A stretch of 64,000 bases of DNA, from positions 141,519,206 through 141,583,205 of the forward strand of contig OX578134.1 in the NCBI GenBank assembly GCA_951213105.1. The letters are read 5' to 3'. Positions 12,215 to 24,703 of this stretch are shown here, piece by piece. This stretch comes from Amaurobius ferox (Eukaryota; Arthropoda; Arachnida; Araneae; Amaurobiidae). A model generated the notes under the pieces. That model saw nothing but the letters and a program-made list of their open reading frames with translations. It was not told the DNA's origin and searched no databases. The position numbers and the translations under genes are program-made. Position 1 is the first letter of the stretch. Each line of letters opens with the position of its first letter.

Positions 12215-13222
12215 AATAAAAATCTTATGTGGGCAGCACATGACTTTCCTTGATTAATGCAATGAATTTACTACTTTTACAGTAAAAAAAAAAGCTTATT
12301 TTTATAGTAGTTATTTATATTATTTTCAAGATATTGAATTTTCATTCAATTTCTTGGAATTTTCAAAAAATTGAATGAGTCGTCATTTTCCATGTCGTCA
12401 TCACAAAATGAGTCGTTATTGATTTAGCGTCATTTTTATCCATTTGGCGAGTTTTTCGTTAATTTAGCAACATTTAAAAAAGTCGCCAAGTTGGCGACAT
12501 TTCACAAATTCGTCGCCAAAATATCGCCAAACGGTATGGACGAAGAAATAAGTTATTCTTACAGCAGATAAATGAGTATTGGCGTTCAAATGCAAAAGTA
12601 TTACTCAAAGCATATTTTTTTATGAATGGAACGAGCTAGATCCACGAGAATGATGCCACATAATTTATCGCATGGTATTACATACGAAAAGTGAACATGT
12701 TTCTCAATAGGAAATATTTTTTTTATTTTATATGACTTTTGCATTTTTTTTTTTTTAAATGTGCAACGTCGCGAGAACGGTTCATGTTAGCGTTCTAAAA
12801 TTTATGACAATCGTTTTCTAATGAAAAATTACATAAGATATATCTATTTGCGTAACTCTATTAGATGTTTTAATTTTATGAGGATTTTTTCAAAATTTGA
12901 CTCGAAAATTTAGGGGGGTTCTGAACATTCGATTGCGTAAAAAATAATAGGCTTCCAGTGTTTACGGACTTTGAATTTTGTACCAAATTTCGTTGGAATC
13001 AGTCCATTCGTTCGTCAGTTATCGTCTCCACAGACTCACTGACACACACACACGCACACATACTTTCACACACACACACACACACACACAAACATCACTT
13101 CAAAAATGTTTGATTCGTGATCCAGGATGCTTGAAACGTGCTCTCCCGTCGAAAACTGGAATTCGAATTTTCGACCCCGTCACAATACTTTCCTTATACA
13201 TTATGTATATAAGGAAAGTAAA
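12215..13222 (+). repeat. Family B interspersed repeat, diverged, with terminal hairpin
   Basis: The copy begins near GGGCAGCACATGACTTTC, which matches 19733-19750 and 28334-28352. It continues through a CA microsatellite (13044-13090) and ends ATTTTCGACCCCGTCACAAT followed by a perfect 12 bp hairpin (13187-13219, ACTTTCCTTATA over its complement, loop 9). CA tract, GAAAACT..GA and the closing CAATACTTT occur in the same order in the other B copies. Confidence 0.6.
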
Positions 13223-13907
13223 AATAAGTGAACAAGTTGGTCCGAGAGCTATATCAGGGACGCTCATAAAATTATGCGGGCCTTTCACATTTAACTTCCT
13301 ATCGTTGTGAATTTTCCATGAATTATCCTCCCTCAAAAAGATGAGATAATGAGGAAGGCTTATTTGAGTGGTACTTGTTGTCTCTATGAGAGTATCTGGC
13401 TAAATGAGCTAACTTTATCAAAAACATTCGTTCATTACTTTAAAATTATTGGTCAACATAAAGACGAAAAAAACACACATCCAACAAAAATAAAGCAACT
13501 AAATAAAGAAAATAATACTTCGAAAACACGTATGTTTTGAAAGCAAAACTTCCTACACAAAATCAACTAAATGTAAATATTATTAAAATTACTTTATTAC
13601 GGTAATTTCAATATACTTTTCAGAGAATAAGAAAATAACAAAAATCAATTAAGCAACATAGCTATAAAAGAATATAAAATAGAAGCTATAAAAGATAACT
13701 TCATCAACTAAAATAACATATCTTTCGATACAACTTCTATCAAAATGCCTGTAAATTAGACTGTATTTATTAATCGTAACAAAATGGTGAATGTAACTGG
13801 TTTTGAAAGCTGTATAATTTAATTTTATCAAATGGAATTTTTAAAATTAGACCAAATTATTTTAGAAATATCAATGAATGGAACTGTACAAAATCAATTA
13901 TGTCAAG

Positions 13908-14877
13908 AAAAACAAGAAAGATCAATCTTGCATAAAGCATTGAATATGAAACACTTTCCAACTGAAATGCAAAATGCAATACATTCAGAGGTGACATATT
14001 TTTAATTATCACAGAACTACGATAATTTATTTTACCTGAAAACTTAAAACTTCATCGAAAAAAAACTTTATTCAAATGAAGTCAACGAATTGTAATTCGT
14101 CTGGTTCTCTATGTAAAAGAAGTGAACATTTCATTCATACACTTTTATTACAAACTCCAAAGTTAAAAAATTTTGCGTGAAAAAAATTTCAGTAATTCTT
14201 ATACAACTCATCTTTACAATCACTTGTTTACATTCTACATCCATTATAATTAGACTTTGTTGTAGACATAATCAATGTTTGATGATCATTTAAACTAAAA
14301 AATATTGCAATTGCGTTGGCGCACAAAATAGATGCACAAAAATTACGAAAAAATAAAGGTGTTTTAGGACGGATGCAATACAAAATAAAAATTTACAAGA
14401 ACTTTAAAAATCACGATTTTTACTCTGGGAAAAAATATGGATGCCATATTTTATTTTGAAGTGGGTCACGTGATCTCTTCAAATTATATGAGTGTAATTA
14501 TTTTTTAAAAAACTTCCGAACAAATTTTGCTGACTTTTTTTTATATATTTTATGAGATAATTTGAATATTTTCTAAAACTTTCGAAGCACTTTGTGAATT
14601 TTAAATTTGCTTAAAAATTGTTTGAAAAACTAGGTCCCATAGGGGTTCAATGTATTTCATTTTTTCAACCCGGGTGCAATCCAAAACGAATTGGGTGATA
14701 TTATTCATTAACATTCCATATTTCTGTCCCACAGACCGTCTCAACAACACACTAAAATATATATATAAATTTCATTTTGATAAAGCCATTTTTACGGCAC
14801 TTATCGTACGAACCGACAGATAGACAGAATAAATGAACAAAGTCATAAACTTTTCAAATATGTTGTAAAGTATTAAA
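13908..14877 (-). repeat. Family A interspersed repeat
   Basis: In minus orientation this copy runs from the AACAAAGTCATAAAC side at 14,840 to ACAAGAAAGATCAATC at 13,908. The same order of blocks occurs in the copies at 18917-20995, 27557-29505, 31897-33137 and 33270-34660. It contains GACAGATAGACAG remnants of the CTGT microsatellite. No ORF. Confidence 0.75.
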
Positions 14878-15627
14878 AATAATAAAAATGAATATAAACG
14901 GTTTTGGAAGCTGTATGAACTATTTTCATAATCTAGGCAAAGTTGATAAAGTAAGCTTGTACATCTTCCGAAAGGGATCACGTATTCCATTTTATTATGT
15001 TCTTCTTTATTCTAACCTTATCCAGTGGAATTCTCTGGTATTTTTAGGTAGATCAGTAATATTATGACATAATTTTCATTTTAACACTATCTTAAAGATC
15101 AACGACTTTTTTTAAATTTCAAACGAAATACGTACTATTAATTGACGGACTTTTGAGAATGTTGAAAAATATATATGCTTTGTGTATTTTTAAGTTGTAT
15201 TAAACTTTAAAATATCGGCATAGGAACATCGACGGACAATCCGATCTTCATAATTTAACAAGAGCTAATTTGCTTAGTAGACTTGATACTGATCCAAAAC
15301 AAACAATAACGTTATGGGATAAACCATTCATTCATTATATATTTTAAGTCATCAATCGTAAAAATGTTCACTTTGTTGTTCAAATCGCTACAACAGTTTA
15401 CTGTTCAGCGAATGTGTTTTGCAACGGAATGTCCAGTTTGTCACCAAATGCCTTCATTGCTACGGGTTTCATAAAGACGTTACATTCTCGAAAGTCGTGA
15501 CGTCATAATAAAGTTTTTATGTTTTATTCGAAACGGGCATATAAAGAGTTATACCTTTTCAATAATGTACTGTGAGTTCCGGTGATTTATATCTTAATCT
15601 GCCGAATTAGAGTTTGTCAAATTTTAT
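14878..15627. other. No supported gene
   Basis: Plain AT-rich sequence; nothing recognised on either strand. Confidence 0.5.
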
Positions 15628-15749
15628 TTAACACGTTGAGCTCGGAGCTGTTCTTGCTCTGCCTAAAAGGAAAGTTCACTGTCAGTCCCCACGGACTGAC
15701 GCCGCCCAAAAGAAAAGCTCACTGTCAGTACCCACGCTTAAAGTGTTAA
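15628..15749. mobile_element. 122 bp piggyBac-type miniature element (TTAA-bounded)
   Basis: TTAACACGTTGAGC at the left end is matched by the inverse TTAACACTTTAAGC at the right end, with TTAA at both borders as expected for piggyBac target duplication. The interior holds a hairpin (GTCAGTCC, loop CCAC, GGACTGAC) and a repeated CACTGTCAGT. It is clearly more GC-rich than its surroundings. It is too short to code, so a non-autonomous element. Confidence 0.65.
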
Positions 15750-16546
15750 AGGTTATTTTGTGTTTTAAATGTAGAATATTTTATTTTGTTTTGTTTGCTG
15801 TATATGAGGTGTCTCGAAAGCAACGCTATATTACGAAATTTGAAATGCAAACATATTTTTTACCTTATTACTGTGTGAAATTGTACAGTCTGATGCTGTC
15901 ATAATAGTGACTAAAAGAATGAGTACGTTCTTATTTAGGGCGTATTATACCCGTGTAGAGGGGAACGACAACCACAGGTACGACTACAGCCGCAGGTACG
16001 ACTACAGTGGATGATTGCGCGATTTAAAATTATGAATAGAAGAATGGGATTAATCCCTGCTTTAAATCCCAAGTAATGCCAAAAATTCATAACTCTGTGT
16101 CAATGCATAGTTATTGATCCTTTTATCTATATCATATTACTTCCAAACTATACTTCGAAACCGATATTGCGTTTATTTAGACATATTTTCATCAACGTTA
16201 TTTTAGGAAAACATTTATTTTTCCAGGTAGGATCAAATGAGTCGCGGACTTATATTTCTTTGACAAATATTTATTTCGTGATTCCTCCAGCTATTCTGCC
16301 ATTAGATGTAATATCTTAAGAACCCAACTCAATTGTATGATCCTCAAATAAAAGTGATGTATTGTTTCACTTCCTCTCCAGATTTATTTGTTAAATTTAT
16401 GTTTTGATCCAGATAATTTGAAATGCGAGGCGCCATCAAATAGTCTTATCCCATATTATTTACACCCGTTTGTTTTATAATTATTATCAAAATGAAAAAT
16501 AATACAATTCTTGTCCATTTTCATTTGAAAGTTATTCTTGAAATAT
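15750..16546. other. No supported gene; small direct repeat
   Basis: A short direct repeat CAGGTACGACTACAG occurs twice at 15975-16007. Otherwise nothing recognised. Confidence 0.5.
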
Positions 16547-17085
16547 TGTTACAGACGTGTACGAACTCTCACTGGAATGGTCTTTGAAAACCAGAGGGAG
16601 AAAACATCCGTACATCAACCTTTTCTCTAGTGTGAATCTAGGGTTGAGTGATGCTGAACACCGGAAGAGGGTTACAATATTTGACGATTTATCGCCAATT
16701 TGGCAGTTTTTCGAAGGTTCGAGAAACACCTCGAAATAACGAATATTCTACGAGACATGGTAGATCTCTATAAGTATCCATAGAGAGTCTATAAAAGGAG
16801 TCATCACTCAGTTGAAAAGCATTTGACGGGATACCCAGCTGCATTTAACTGTGATATTCGTCAATGTTTTGAGAATAGTAGTGGCTGTTTTGTGAAATGA
16901 AATACGTCGAAGTTTTGAGAATAGAAGGGACTGTTTTGTGAAATTAGTGGAGCATTTCAGTTATATTTTACTGTATACAGTTCCTGTTTACGCTGTTCTT
17001 GTAAATAAACGTGTAAATTATCCAGAAATTTGGAATTCTTGCATCCTGAACGTACACCCACGATTTCAAAGGATACGTCGTAATA
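16547..17085 (+). mobile_element. Solo LTR of a Gypsy-type retrotransposon
   Basis: The sequence starts TGTTACAGACG and ends ACGTCGTAATA, imperfect inverse termini, with a possible 4 bp target duplication ATAT at 16543-16546 and 17086-17089. Inside are a TATA box (TATAAAAGG at 16790) and a polyadenylation signal (AATAAA at 17004) in the correct order and spacing for an LTR. A 52 bp internal tandem duplication (GTTTTGAGAATAG) lies at 16866-16950. No internal gag-pol sequence adjoins. The two small antiparallel ORFs here are not genes. A decayed relative lies at 60350-60830. Confidence 0.7.
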
Positions 17086-17500
17086 ATATTCTACTTTAAA
17101 GAATGCATTATTACGTTGTTAGTAAATTAATCAGACGGGGATTATATGCATTTTCTTGGTTCTTAATCTCATCTTGAATTATTATTTTATTAAATTATTA
17201 CTTTATCACACTTGTACAGCTTTGTTTTCGTTATCATTTTTCTAAATAGAATATACTAAAACCATTGTTTACACCATGGATGTTGCGATTGTCTTCTCAT
17301 ACGAAGCAATTCTATGAAAATCTTAAATTGTGTGTTTTATTCATTCAAATTAAAAACAAATGTTATCTAGTTCTTATATTCGACACAAAGAATCTGCATA
17401 AACTATTTCAGTGATACTCGTATTCGTTCTTGACTTATCGTATCTATACAGAAACGGGCATGTATAGGTTTTTTTCAAACGTTTAAAATTTGTTTAGGAT
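17086..17500. other. No supported gene
   Basis: AT-rich, nothing recognised. Confidence 0.5.
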
Positions 17501-17509
17501 GTTTTAAAA

Positions 17510-18210
17510 TGTGCTTCTCAGTTGAATTTCGAAAGTTGTAGATAAAGTAATATTTATTTTACGTAATAGAATGATAAAGTAACAACAAAACACTTAACAA
17601 AATTGGGAGTGACTGGGAGAAATGACTATTGTTAAGGATCATTGGTAGTGATGCTTTATGGTACGCATGGCATGCATTCATATGATATAAGAATTATATA
17701 GATACGAGTATACTCAGAATTGTTTATGGATTTAAAATGTACTTCTTGGTGAAAATTCGAAACTTGTATATTAAATTATTTTTATAATTTAATATTTATT
17801 CTACGTAATGTAATGATAAAGTAACGACAGAACACTTAACAAAATTGAGAGTGACTGCGAGAAATAAATTTTGTTAAAGATCATTGGTAGTGATAAAATG
17901 CTTTATGGTTCGCATAGCATACATTCATATGATATAAGAATTATATAGATATACTCCGAATTATTTATGGATATAAAATGTGCTTCTCGGTGAAAATTCG
18001 AAACTTGTAGGTAAAATAATATTTATTCTACGTAATAGAATGATAAAGTAACAACAGAACACATAACAAAATTGAGAGTGACTGATGGAAATAAATTTTG
18101 TTAAATGTCATTGGTAGTGATAAAATGTTTTATGGTACGCATAGCATTCATTCATATGATATATGAATTATATAGATATACTCCGAATTATCTACGGTAA
18201 TACTATTTTC
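17510..18210. repeat. Tandem repeat, three units of about 227-242 bp
   Basis: ATGATAAAGTAAC recurs at 17571, 17813 and 18040. Each unit also contains AAAATTGRGAGTGACT, CATTGGTAGTGAT and CATTCATATGATAT. The units differ by substitutions and small gaps, so the array is not recent. Confidence 0.9.
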
Positions 18211-18270
18211 TTAATATTTCCTTTTATTTGTCGAATAGAAATTTCAGTGTTTTAATCACATTCGAAATCT

Positions 18271-18477
18271 TCAGATTTGTATTATTTCGACCGTATACAT
18301 ACATGCATCCTGACAATGTGAATGGAGCTTCATTATGGACCATGGATGATCGGATATGTTCCTAAGAAAATTTATTGAAATTTTTCCAGAGCATTTATGG
18401 TTGAATGCATAATTAAATGACAGGGATACAATGATTGTCATTGCCAATATAATGAGGATATTCTGAAGGAAAGTCAT
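18271..18477 (-). CDS. Short ORF with signal-peptide-like start, unrecognised
   Basis: A 68-codon frame starts MTFLQNILIILAMTIIVSLS, which has the form of a cleavable signal peptide, followed by a polar part with three cysteines. I recognise no family. No homologous copy is visible in the window and no convincing promoter or splice signal supports it. It lies just beyond the tandem repeat at 17.5-18.2 kb. It could be a first exon of a secreted or membrane protein, or chance; chance is more likely in this AT-rich setting. Confidence 0.2.
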   Translation of the reverse strand: MTFLQNILIILAMTIIVSLSFNYAFNHKCSGKISINFLRNISDHPWSIMKLHSHCQDACMYTVEIIQI

Positions 18478-18916
18478 CTTTAAAATTTAAATACCTGGTG
18501 TGACGTATTGAAAATTGTTAGGATGTTTGTTGATAAGTTTAATTGTTCAAATCCGTATATAGGAGCGAGGAACAGATAATTATTGTTTATTATGTAAAGA
18601 ATGAATTGTCAAATAGGATAAAATAATTTTGCAGGTTAGAAAACTCCTTGAGGTATTCAGACTCGGGTTTGAATTGTCCCATTTGAAAGTACTTTACCAG
18701 CCGATATAAATTTGCATTAGCAATGAAATAAATTAAACCATTTCAATTTTAATTGAAATCGTTTAATAAATTAAACCATTTCAATCGGAAATATTTAGAA
18801 AATTATCAAATAGTTTCATATACATAAATATGTAATATTTATTCGTACTTAAACCATCAATATTTTGTAGTATTACATATAAATCTATATATTCAAAACA
18901 CAATTCAATTTTTAAC

Positions 18917-18957
18917 ACTTTACAACAAAGTTGAAAAGTGTTTATGACTTTGTTCAT

Positions 18958-19015
<58 letters not shown>

Positions 19016-20995
19016 CGTTAGCACGATAACTGCCGTAAAAATGAGTTTATCAAAATGAAATTTTAGTATGTTGTTCAGACGGTCTGTAGGACCTATGGGA
19101 ATATAAATAAATAATATCACCCAATTAGTTTTTTATTGAACCCGGGTTGAAAAAATGAAATACATTGAACCCTATGGGACCTAATTTTTCAAACATTTTT
19201 TAAGTAAATTTAAAATTCACGAATTGCTTCGAAATTTTTAGGAAATATTCACATTATCCCATAGAATATATAAAAAAAAATTCAGTAAAATATGTTAAGT
19301 AGTTTTGTAATTAAAAAAATTATTTAATATAGGGAAAAAAACAAATTCAATTACATTCTGACTTTGGGATATCTTCCAGAAAGAAAAGAGAGAGATATTA
19401 TATAATAAATATCTCTCCATTTGTTTAAACGTTTTGCATATGGGAGTGGCTTCATACTTTAAAATAAATTTGGTAGATAACAATTTTTCACTTTTTTTAA
19501 ATTTTATATAACTCTTCATGATAAATTTAATTGATGGCATTTTAAATGCACTTTCCTACGTCCTAGAGAGTTAAAATTTGGTACACAGCTTAAATTTGTT
19601 GAACATTTTATTCGACAAAAATTTGATGGATCTTTAAATATAGATCATACATTTTTTTTGAAATGGCCTGAAAATAATCCCCGTTCACTTCTATAAATCA
19701 TTGGTGTAATATTGTTAAAAATTCTGATGTGGACAGCACATGTCTTTCTCTGCAGACTCATATTCGTTCTCTTTATTTATTCAATGATAACTTGAGTTTA
19801 TCTGCACAACATAAGTATTTTAAATGACATTGAATTTACACGTTAAACTTAAATTTGGTTCTCATTTGATAGCTGGACTTATTGTCAAAGGTGGCGTAGC
19901 GAAAACGCGAAAAAACTAGAATATCTCAAGAACGGCTAGTCCTAGAGTAATGGGGTTAGTCTTATTCTTTTTGTTGTCAAAAATCACATATAAAATAGGA
20001 ATTTAATTGATATAATTGAGCACACGTAGTCTTTTATTTTTATATATAACGATTTTTGCTGGCCATTTCACAAAAATAGCCCGTTCCTTTTTCCCGAATC
20101 GTAGTAGAATAACCTACAAATGATTTATATACAAAATTTTGTTAAATTTGGAATATAAATCACTTGTAGGTTATTGAAATATTATACTCCAAATTTTGTT
20201 AAATTTGGTTCATTAGTTTTTAGCTAGAGTGGATAAAGGCAATTTCTGCGGCCATTTCGCAAAGAAGGCAGATTCTTTTATTACGAATCGTACTATAATC
20301 TAATGAACATCAGGATTTCCCACAAAAAACATACCTACCAAATTGTATGAAATTCGGTCCATTAGTTTTTCAATTAGAGTGGATGTATTATCCACACAGA
20401 CACACAGAAACATACACAGATACACCCTTACACACACAGACGTCTTCCTAAAAGTAGTTTTTTCGTGTTCTAGAAGTCCCAAAACGTGTAGATCCTTTGA
20501 AAATTCGAGTTCCGATCTTCGGCACGATTCCAATACTTTGAGTACATACACATACACATATATATTATCTGTGTATCCAAATTCCGTGCCTATGCAATTA
20601 CAATAGTTGTGATTTTAAATGATCCCTAAACTTTTATTATTTCTTCAAGGAAGCCTAATTTTAACATATGCAGAATGCAAATATCTCAAGCGATTGTAAG
20701 ATGAATTACATAAGAATTGCTGAATTTTTTTCACACAAAATTATTTAGCTCTGGAGTCTGGAATACAAGTTATATGAATGAAATATTCATTGATTTTGCA
20801 TAAAGAATTAGATGATTTATATTTCGATACAGTTTTAAATATTTAAGTATAATAAATTACTGTAGTACTGTGATAATGTAAAAGATATTACCACTGAATG
20901 AATCACATTTTAGAAATTTTTAAATGAAATTACATTTCAGTTGGAAAGTGTTTCATAATCAATGCTTATGCATGATTGATCTTTCTTGTTTTAAT
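18917..20995 (+). repeat. Composite repeat: family A with family B nested inside (copy I)
   Basis: The family A left end (TAACACTTTACAAC, hairpin AACACTTT..AAAGTGTT) is followed by a CTGT microsatellite at 18957-19014. Family A sequence continues to about 19325, family B fills about 19330-20575, and family A resumes from GCAATTACAATAG to the TTTCTTGTTTTA end. The B part contains GTGGACAGCACATG, GAAAACGCGAAAAAACTAG, an ACACAGA tract at 20395-20440 and ends CAATACTTTGAGTAC. Copy II at 27.6-29.5 kb has the same architecture. Confidence 0.85.
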
Positions 20996-21559
20996 TTAAT
21001 TTCTGATAATCCATTGAACTGATTTTTAATATTTGTTATTTTGTTCTAAAGTGGATACTTTCCGGATGAATAGAGTGTCAGAATTCTTCCTCAAAACCAC
21101 ATATTTGTAAAAGGGGAGGCCAATACATTGATAGAATTATTTTATTGTTAAATCATGCCCATTCTAAAAGGTTTGTATCATTGAAAAATAATCGCTTAGT
21201 AATACAAAATACAAAGGATAGGAGCTCATTATGAGGAATTTACATTTCGTTACAAAATATCATTTTAGAAAAACTGCTTGCCTTTTCATAATGCTGCATT
21301 ATATATAGTGAAAACACAAGCCGTTTTATATCATTAAATTCCTAATAATTCTACTATCTCACTACAAATTTTAAGTTGCATATTTTGACCTATGTTTCTT
21401 GACACACAACCGTATAAAAATATGCAGTCGTAACAAGAAATTAAATGCAGCTTAAAGAATATATACTCAGAATTATTTGTGGCAAAGTAAGGGAGTTTTA
21501 GGAACGCCAACTCTCAATTTCCAATAACATTCTACATGCTCTGTTTTTACTTCTTGTGC
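20996..21559. other. No supported gene
   Basis: AT-rich; nothing recognised. Confidence 0.5.
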
Positions 21560-21890
21560 AGAACAGTTTCATATTTTAATAAGATATCCGAAGCCCTTCT
21601 TTATTCGAGATTCATCTGATTTAGTGCACAAGGGTAGATTTGGTGGTGTTCTCCACAGGAAGACTATTGGTTTTCGATAAAATTTCCTTGAGAGGAGTAG
21701 TAGTTCCAGAGAGTTTCATATTACTGAGCGCCAGATCGTGGAGCCGTTTTACCAAAAAACGTTCTCGGATATTGCTACGCAGTTGTATTCTTAGAAAATG
21801 ATCTTCACGAATATAGTAATGATAAAAGAAACATGTCTTTCTTTATTCCGTGTGCAAGTGAAGACGATGCTTATCGAGCTATTCTTTAAG
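21560..21890 (+). repeat. Decayed paralogous segment 1 of 4
   Basis: Shares with 25830-26110 the ordered blocks CTTTATTCGA, TCTGATTTAGT, AGATTTGGTGG, TCTCCAC, GATTATTGGTTTTCGATA, CCAGATCGTGG and ATATAGTAATGAT. Weaker relatives follow at 26690-27555. The frame differs between copies, so if this was once an exon all copies have decayed. Confidence 0.6.
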
Positions 21891-23814
21891 GATAAGAAAT
21901 GATAAATAAGAATATACTGTGCAACGTTCACTGCTTCGAAGTTTTATTTTATATTCTGCGAAAAGATGCCGTGTCCTTTTAGTTTCATTTTACACCATTA
22001 TTTGATGGCTGTTTTTTTTATTTCGTGAGATATTTTTCCGGAAAACCGTTAAAGAATGCGCTATGGTAGATATTTGTGGATATATTCATCCGAATTAAAG
22101 ATGCACATTTGGAATTATATTTATTTATAACCAACTAGCATTCAGTCTGTCAAAGGCAGAGAAACTAACACCCTCAAGTTGAGTTGAAACGTTTTCAATA
22201 AGTTTTATTTTGCTTAATAATTTATAGCTCCTAACGTCTAAAAATATAGTCTCAATCAATGTTACCGCTGTTATGTACTATGCCTTCCTAGACGCTAAAA
22301 GTGAATAATTTTTCAGCCTTCTAGACTTGCTAGAAGACATTGAAGGGCTTTCCATCCCGGCCCTCTTCCATTTTACCACTCCAGGGGTGGGGACTTAAAC
22401 TATTACTACTGTTAAATTATGCTCTGGATTTCAATGCTATAAGTTTACAAAGATTCAGCCTTCTAGAACAGTGAAAGGTGGACATCTGGAAGGTTGGAAA
22501 ATATATTTTAAAAACCGTATTTTCTATTTCACGGTGTTCAAATATCCGGCTCTGTTAGGTTTTTAACGTTGATGATACTATAAGGGGCTAAAATTCGACC
22601 TTCTGCGTCACCGGGGAGGGGGGGCAGACAATATGGAAATATTTATTGACAAAAAAAAAAATTGTTCGTCTCAGTGGTTGGAAGTAAAATATTCGGATAT
22701 AATTTTTGTGACTTGGTCGATTCTATACGTGTGCAAAATGCAAGGATATCCATTGAAAACGACAGCAAAATTTTAAGGCCGAATGAAGAATGTATTTTAA
22801 ATAAATAACAACAAGATATTTTGAAGTACAACTTGTGCTTAAAAAACATAGTAAAAAACATGGCAGGAGTACTACGCAATTAAAGCAAAAAGTGAGAATG
22901 GCATACGGCAGGTAATACAAGCCAAAGTATGGAGAACACGATCTCCAAGACCTATGGCGATAAAGTTTAACAACATTAATACAAATATAATTAAAACAAG
23001 TAATAAAGTAAAAATTACTTAGGCTAAATATTAAGCAAGGCAATTTGATAAGGCAAACCAATCAAAAGAAAACCAGAAGGACATCTCATTAAAAGATATA
23101 TATAATAACATAAATATATTAAGCAAATAACTTCGACAGAAATCACGATTTTTGAGAGAAACGAGAAATTATTTCACAATAACTTAAATTGCACTTGTCA
23201 TAAAGTTAACTTTTGAGAAGCATTAAATTAACTTGCAATCTAAGACAGCCGAAAGGATCCTGACAACCAGATGCTAATTTTTCCAGGTATTCAAATAATT
23301 ACAAGATATTTTTAGAAAAAAGCAGAAAAGTACTTTCAGAGGTAATTGCGCACTTTTATACTTTGTGAGGAATATCATAAAATAAATAATAATTTCTATT
23401 GGTATAAAATTTCTAGACAGACGTGATAGCATTAAATTACTGAAACCTTTAGAGCTTATGTTCAATAATAAGCAGTACTAAAAGTTCTATAAATAATGAT
23501 TAGTAACAATTATGTTTATTGAATGGATATACTCTCTAATTGCTTTAAAATATTAAAAGAATAATGAGAAATTTTAAATTGAACAAATTGGCTTATGGTT
23601 ATTTTATACCACTTTAGTTTTTATCCCTTTCGGCTTTCCTTATTTTAAATGCAGAAAGCAACAATTTAATTTAGGGGGGGGGGTTCTCTTGCGGAATAAA
23701 ACTACAACGTAATCACGATTATATTGTTATCCATTCTAATTCTAATGACTTATTAGAAACGAAAAATTTTCACTCAATAAATTAATTTAATTCTCATCTG
23801 CAAAATTAGATTAA
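21891..23814. other. No supported gene; unclassified block at 22.1-22.64 kb
   Basis: From 22100 to 22640 the sequence is less AT-rich. It has a small hairpin CCTTCTAGACTTGCTAGAAG at 22318, a second CCTTCTAGAA at 22460, and ends GGGGAGGGGGGGCAG. It may be a single-copy mobile fragment but has no partner in the window. The hydrophobic 112-codon minus-strand frame at 22723-23061 looks like AT-rich noise. Confidence 0.35.
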
Positions 23815-24428
23815 ATCAGAAATTCTAGTGTGAGCAGTGCTCGACTTTCCCTACAGAATCAAATTCCTAATACATTAAATTGTGCTTAATTCCGCAAACT
23901 GGCATGGTTACTTACATGATTATGTATCCATTTGCAATTTTAATAAGCCTTCTTTTCTCTAGAAAACTTAATTCATTATAAAACTTCACCACATAATTAA
24001 AATTCCAAAATAATTTTATCTTAACGGTTCATTGGGAGTAAGAGGACTAGGAAGGGGGATCTTATACGATTTGCCCTCAAAGATTATGTGGAAAACGAGC
24101 ATGTAATTAAAATATTTCAGAATATTAATATGTTATTTAAGATTTTGACGATTATTGGGGGCAATTTTGCAATAAAGGCTAGTTCTGTTTTTGCAATCGT
24201 ACTAATTTAATCAACACCAGGGCGACCTACAAGTGACTCACCTACAAAATTTTAAGAAATTTTATCGAATATTTTTACTATAGCAAAACAGATCTTCAAC
24301 TCTTCTAAATTTCGAAAATTTAATATATCGAGACTGGTTTATTATAGAGTAATGGAGTTAGTTTTATTCATTTTGTAGTTGAAAATTGCTTATAAAACAA
24401 GCATTTAATTACTACATTTCAGTATATT
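23815..24428 (+). repeat. Family B repeat, strongly diverged copy
   Basis: GTGTGAGCAGTGCTCGACTT, then CAATCGTACTAATTTAATC and TAGAGTAATGGAGTTAGT match family B landmarks of copies I and II, although their order is partly rearranged. It lies directly upstream of the candidate exon at 24.4 kb. Confidence 0.45.
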
Positions 24429-24443
24429 TAGTCTTATATTCCA

Positions 24444-24703
24444 GTTTTCGAAGTTTTTACCTTTTGTTTCGTTCTTCAAGGATTCAAAACAATGCGAAAG
24501 CGAATTTTTCAAGAGAAAGGAAATATGCAGCCAGCTAATCTATGATACTACTAAACGAGGTATGGCTCTCATGGAAGAATTCTACGGCCTGCATCCTACC
24601 AAAAAAGGCCAAAAGAAGGACCTTCACCTAGTGGTTAAGGACTACTGCAAACAAAAATTCCTGATGCAAATAAAAATATCATTATTAAAGCTCAATAGGA
24701 CAG
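24444..24703 (+). CDS. Candidate coding exon, unrecognised protein
   Basis: The frame is open from 24409 to a TGA at 24733-24735 (108 codons) and reads like protein rather than AT noise: charged, with KDSKQCESEFFKRKEICSQ, DTTKRGMALMEEFYGLHP, TKKGQKKDLHLVVKDYC. A splice-acceptor-like TATATTCCAG ends at 24444 and a donor-like CAG|GTAATC is at 24703/24704, which bracket the best part. No family is recognised and no neighbouring exon is seen. It might equally be a remnant of a mobile-element gene, since a decayed repeat abuts it. Support is composition and flanking splice signals only. Confidence 0.35.

Noticed and set aside
13908..14877. Family A as a typical Helitron
   Set aside because: It has a subterminal hairpin and microsatellites, but I find neither a TC start nor a CTRR end at a consistent place.
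16532..16739. Two overlapping antiparallel ORFs of about 60 codons
   Set aside because: They lie inside the solo LTR, which explains the sequence.
18271..18477. Secreted cysteine-rich peptide (toxin-like) gene
   Set aside because: Only three cysteines, no known cysteine spacing, no propeptide processing site and no paralogue; kept only as an unrecognised short ORF.
22643..23061. Two hydrophobic Cys-rich minus-strand ORFs
   Set aside because: Composition follows from AT-rich DNA, the frames overlap each other, and there is no partner, motif or splice signal.
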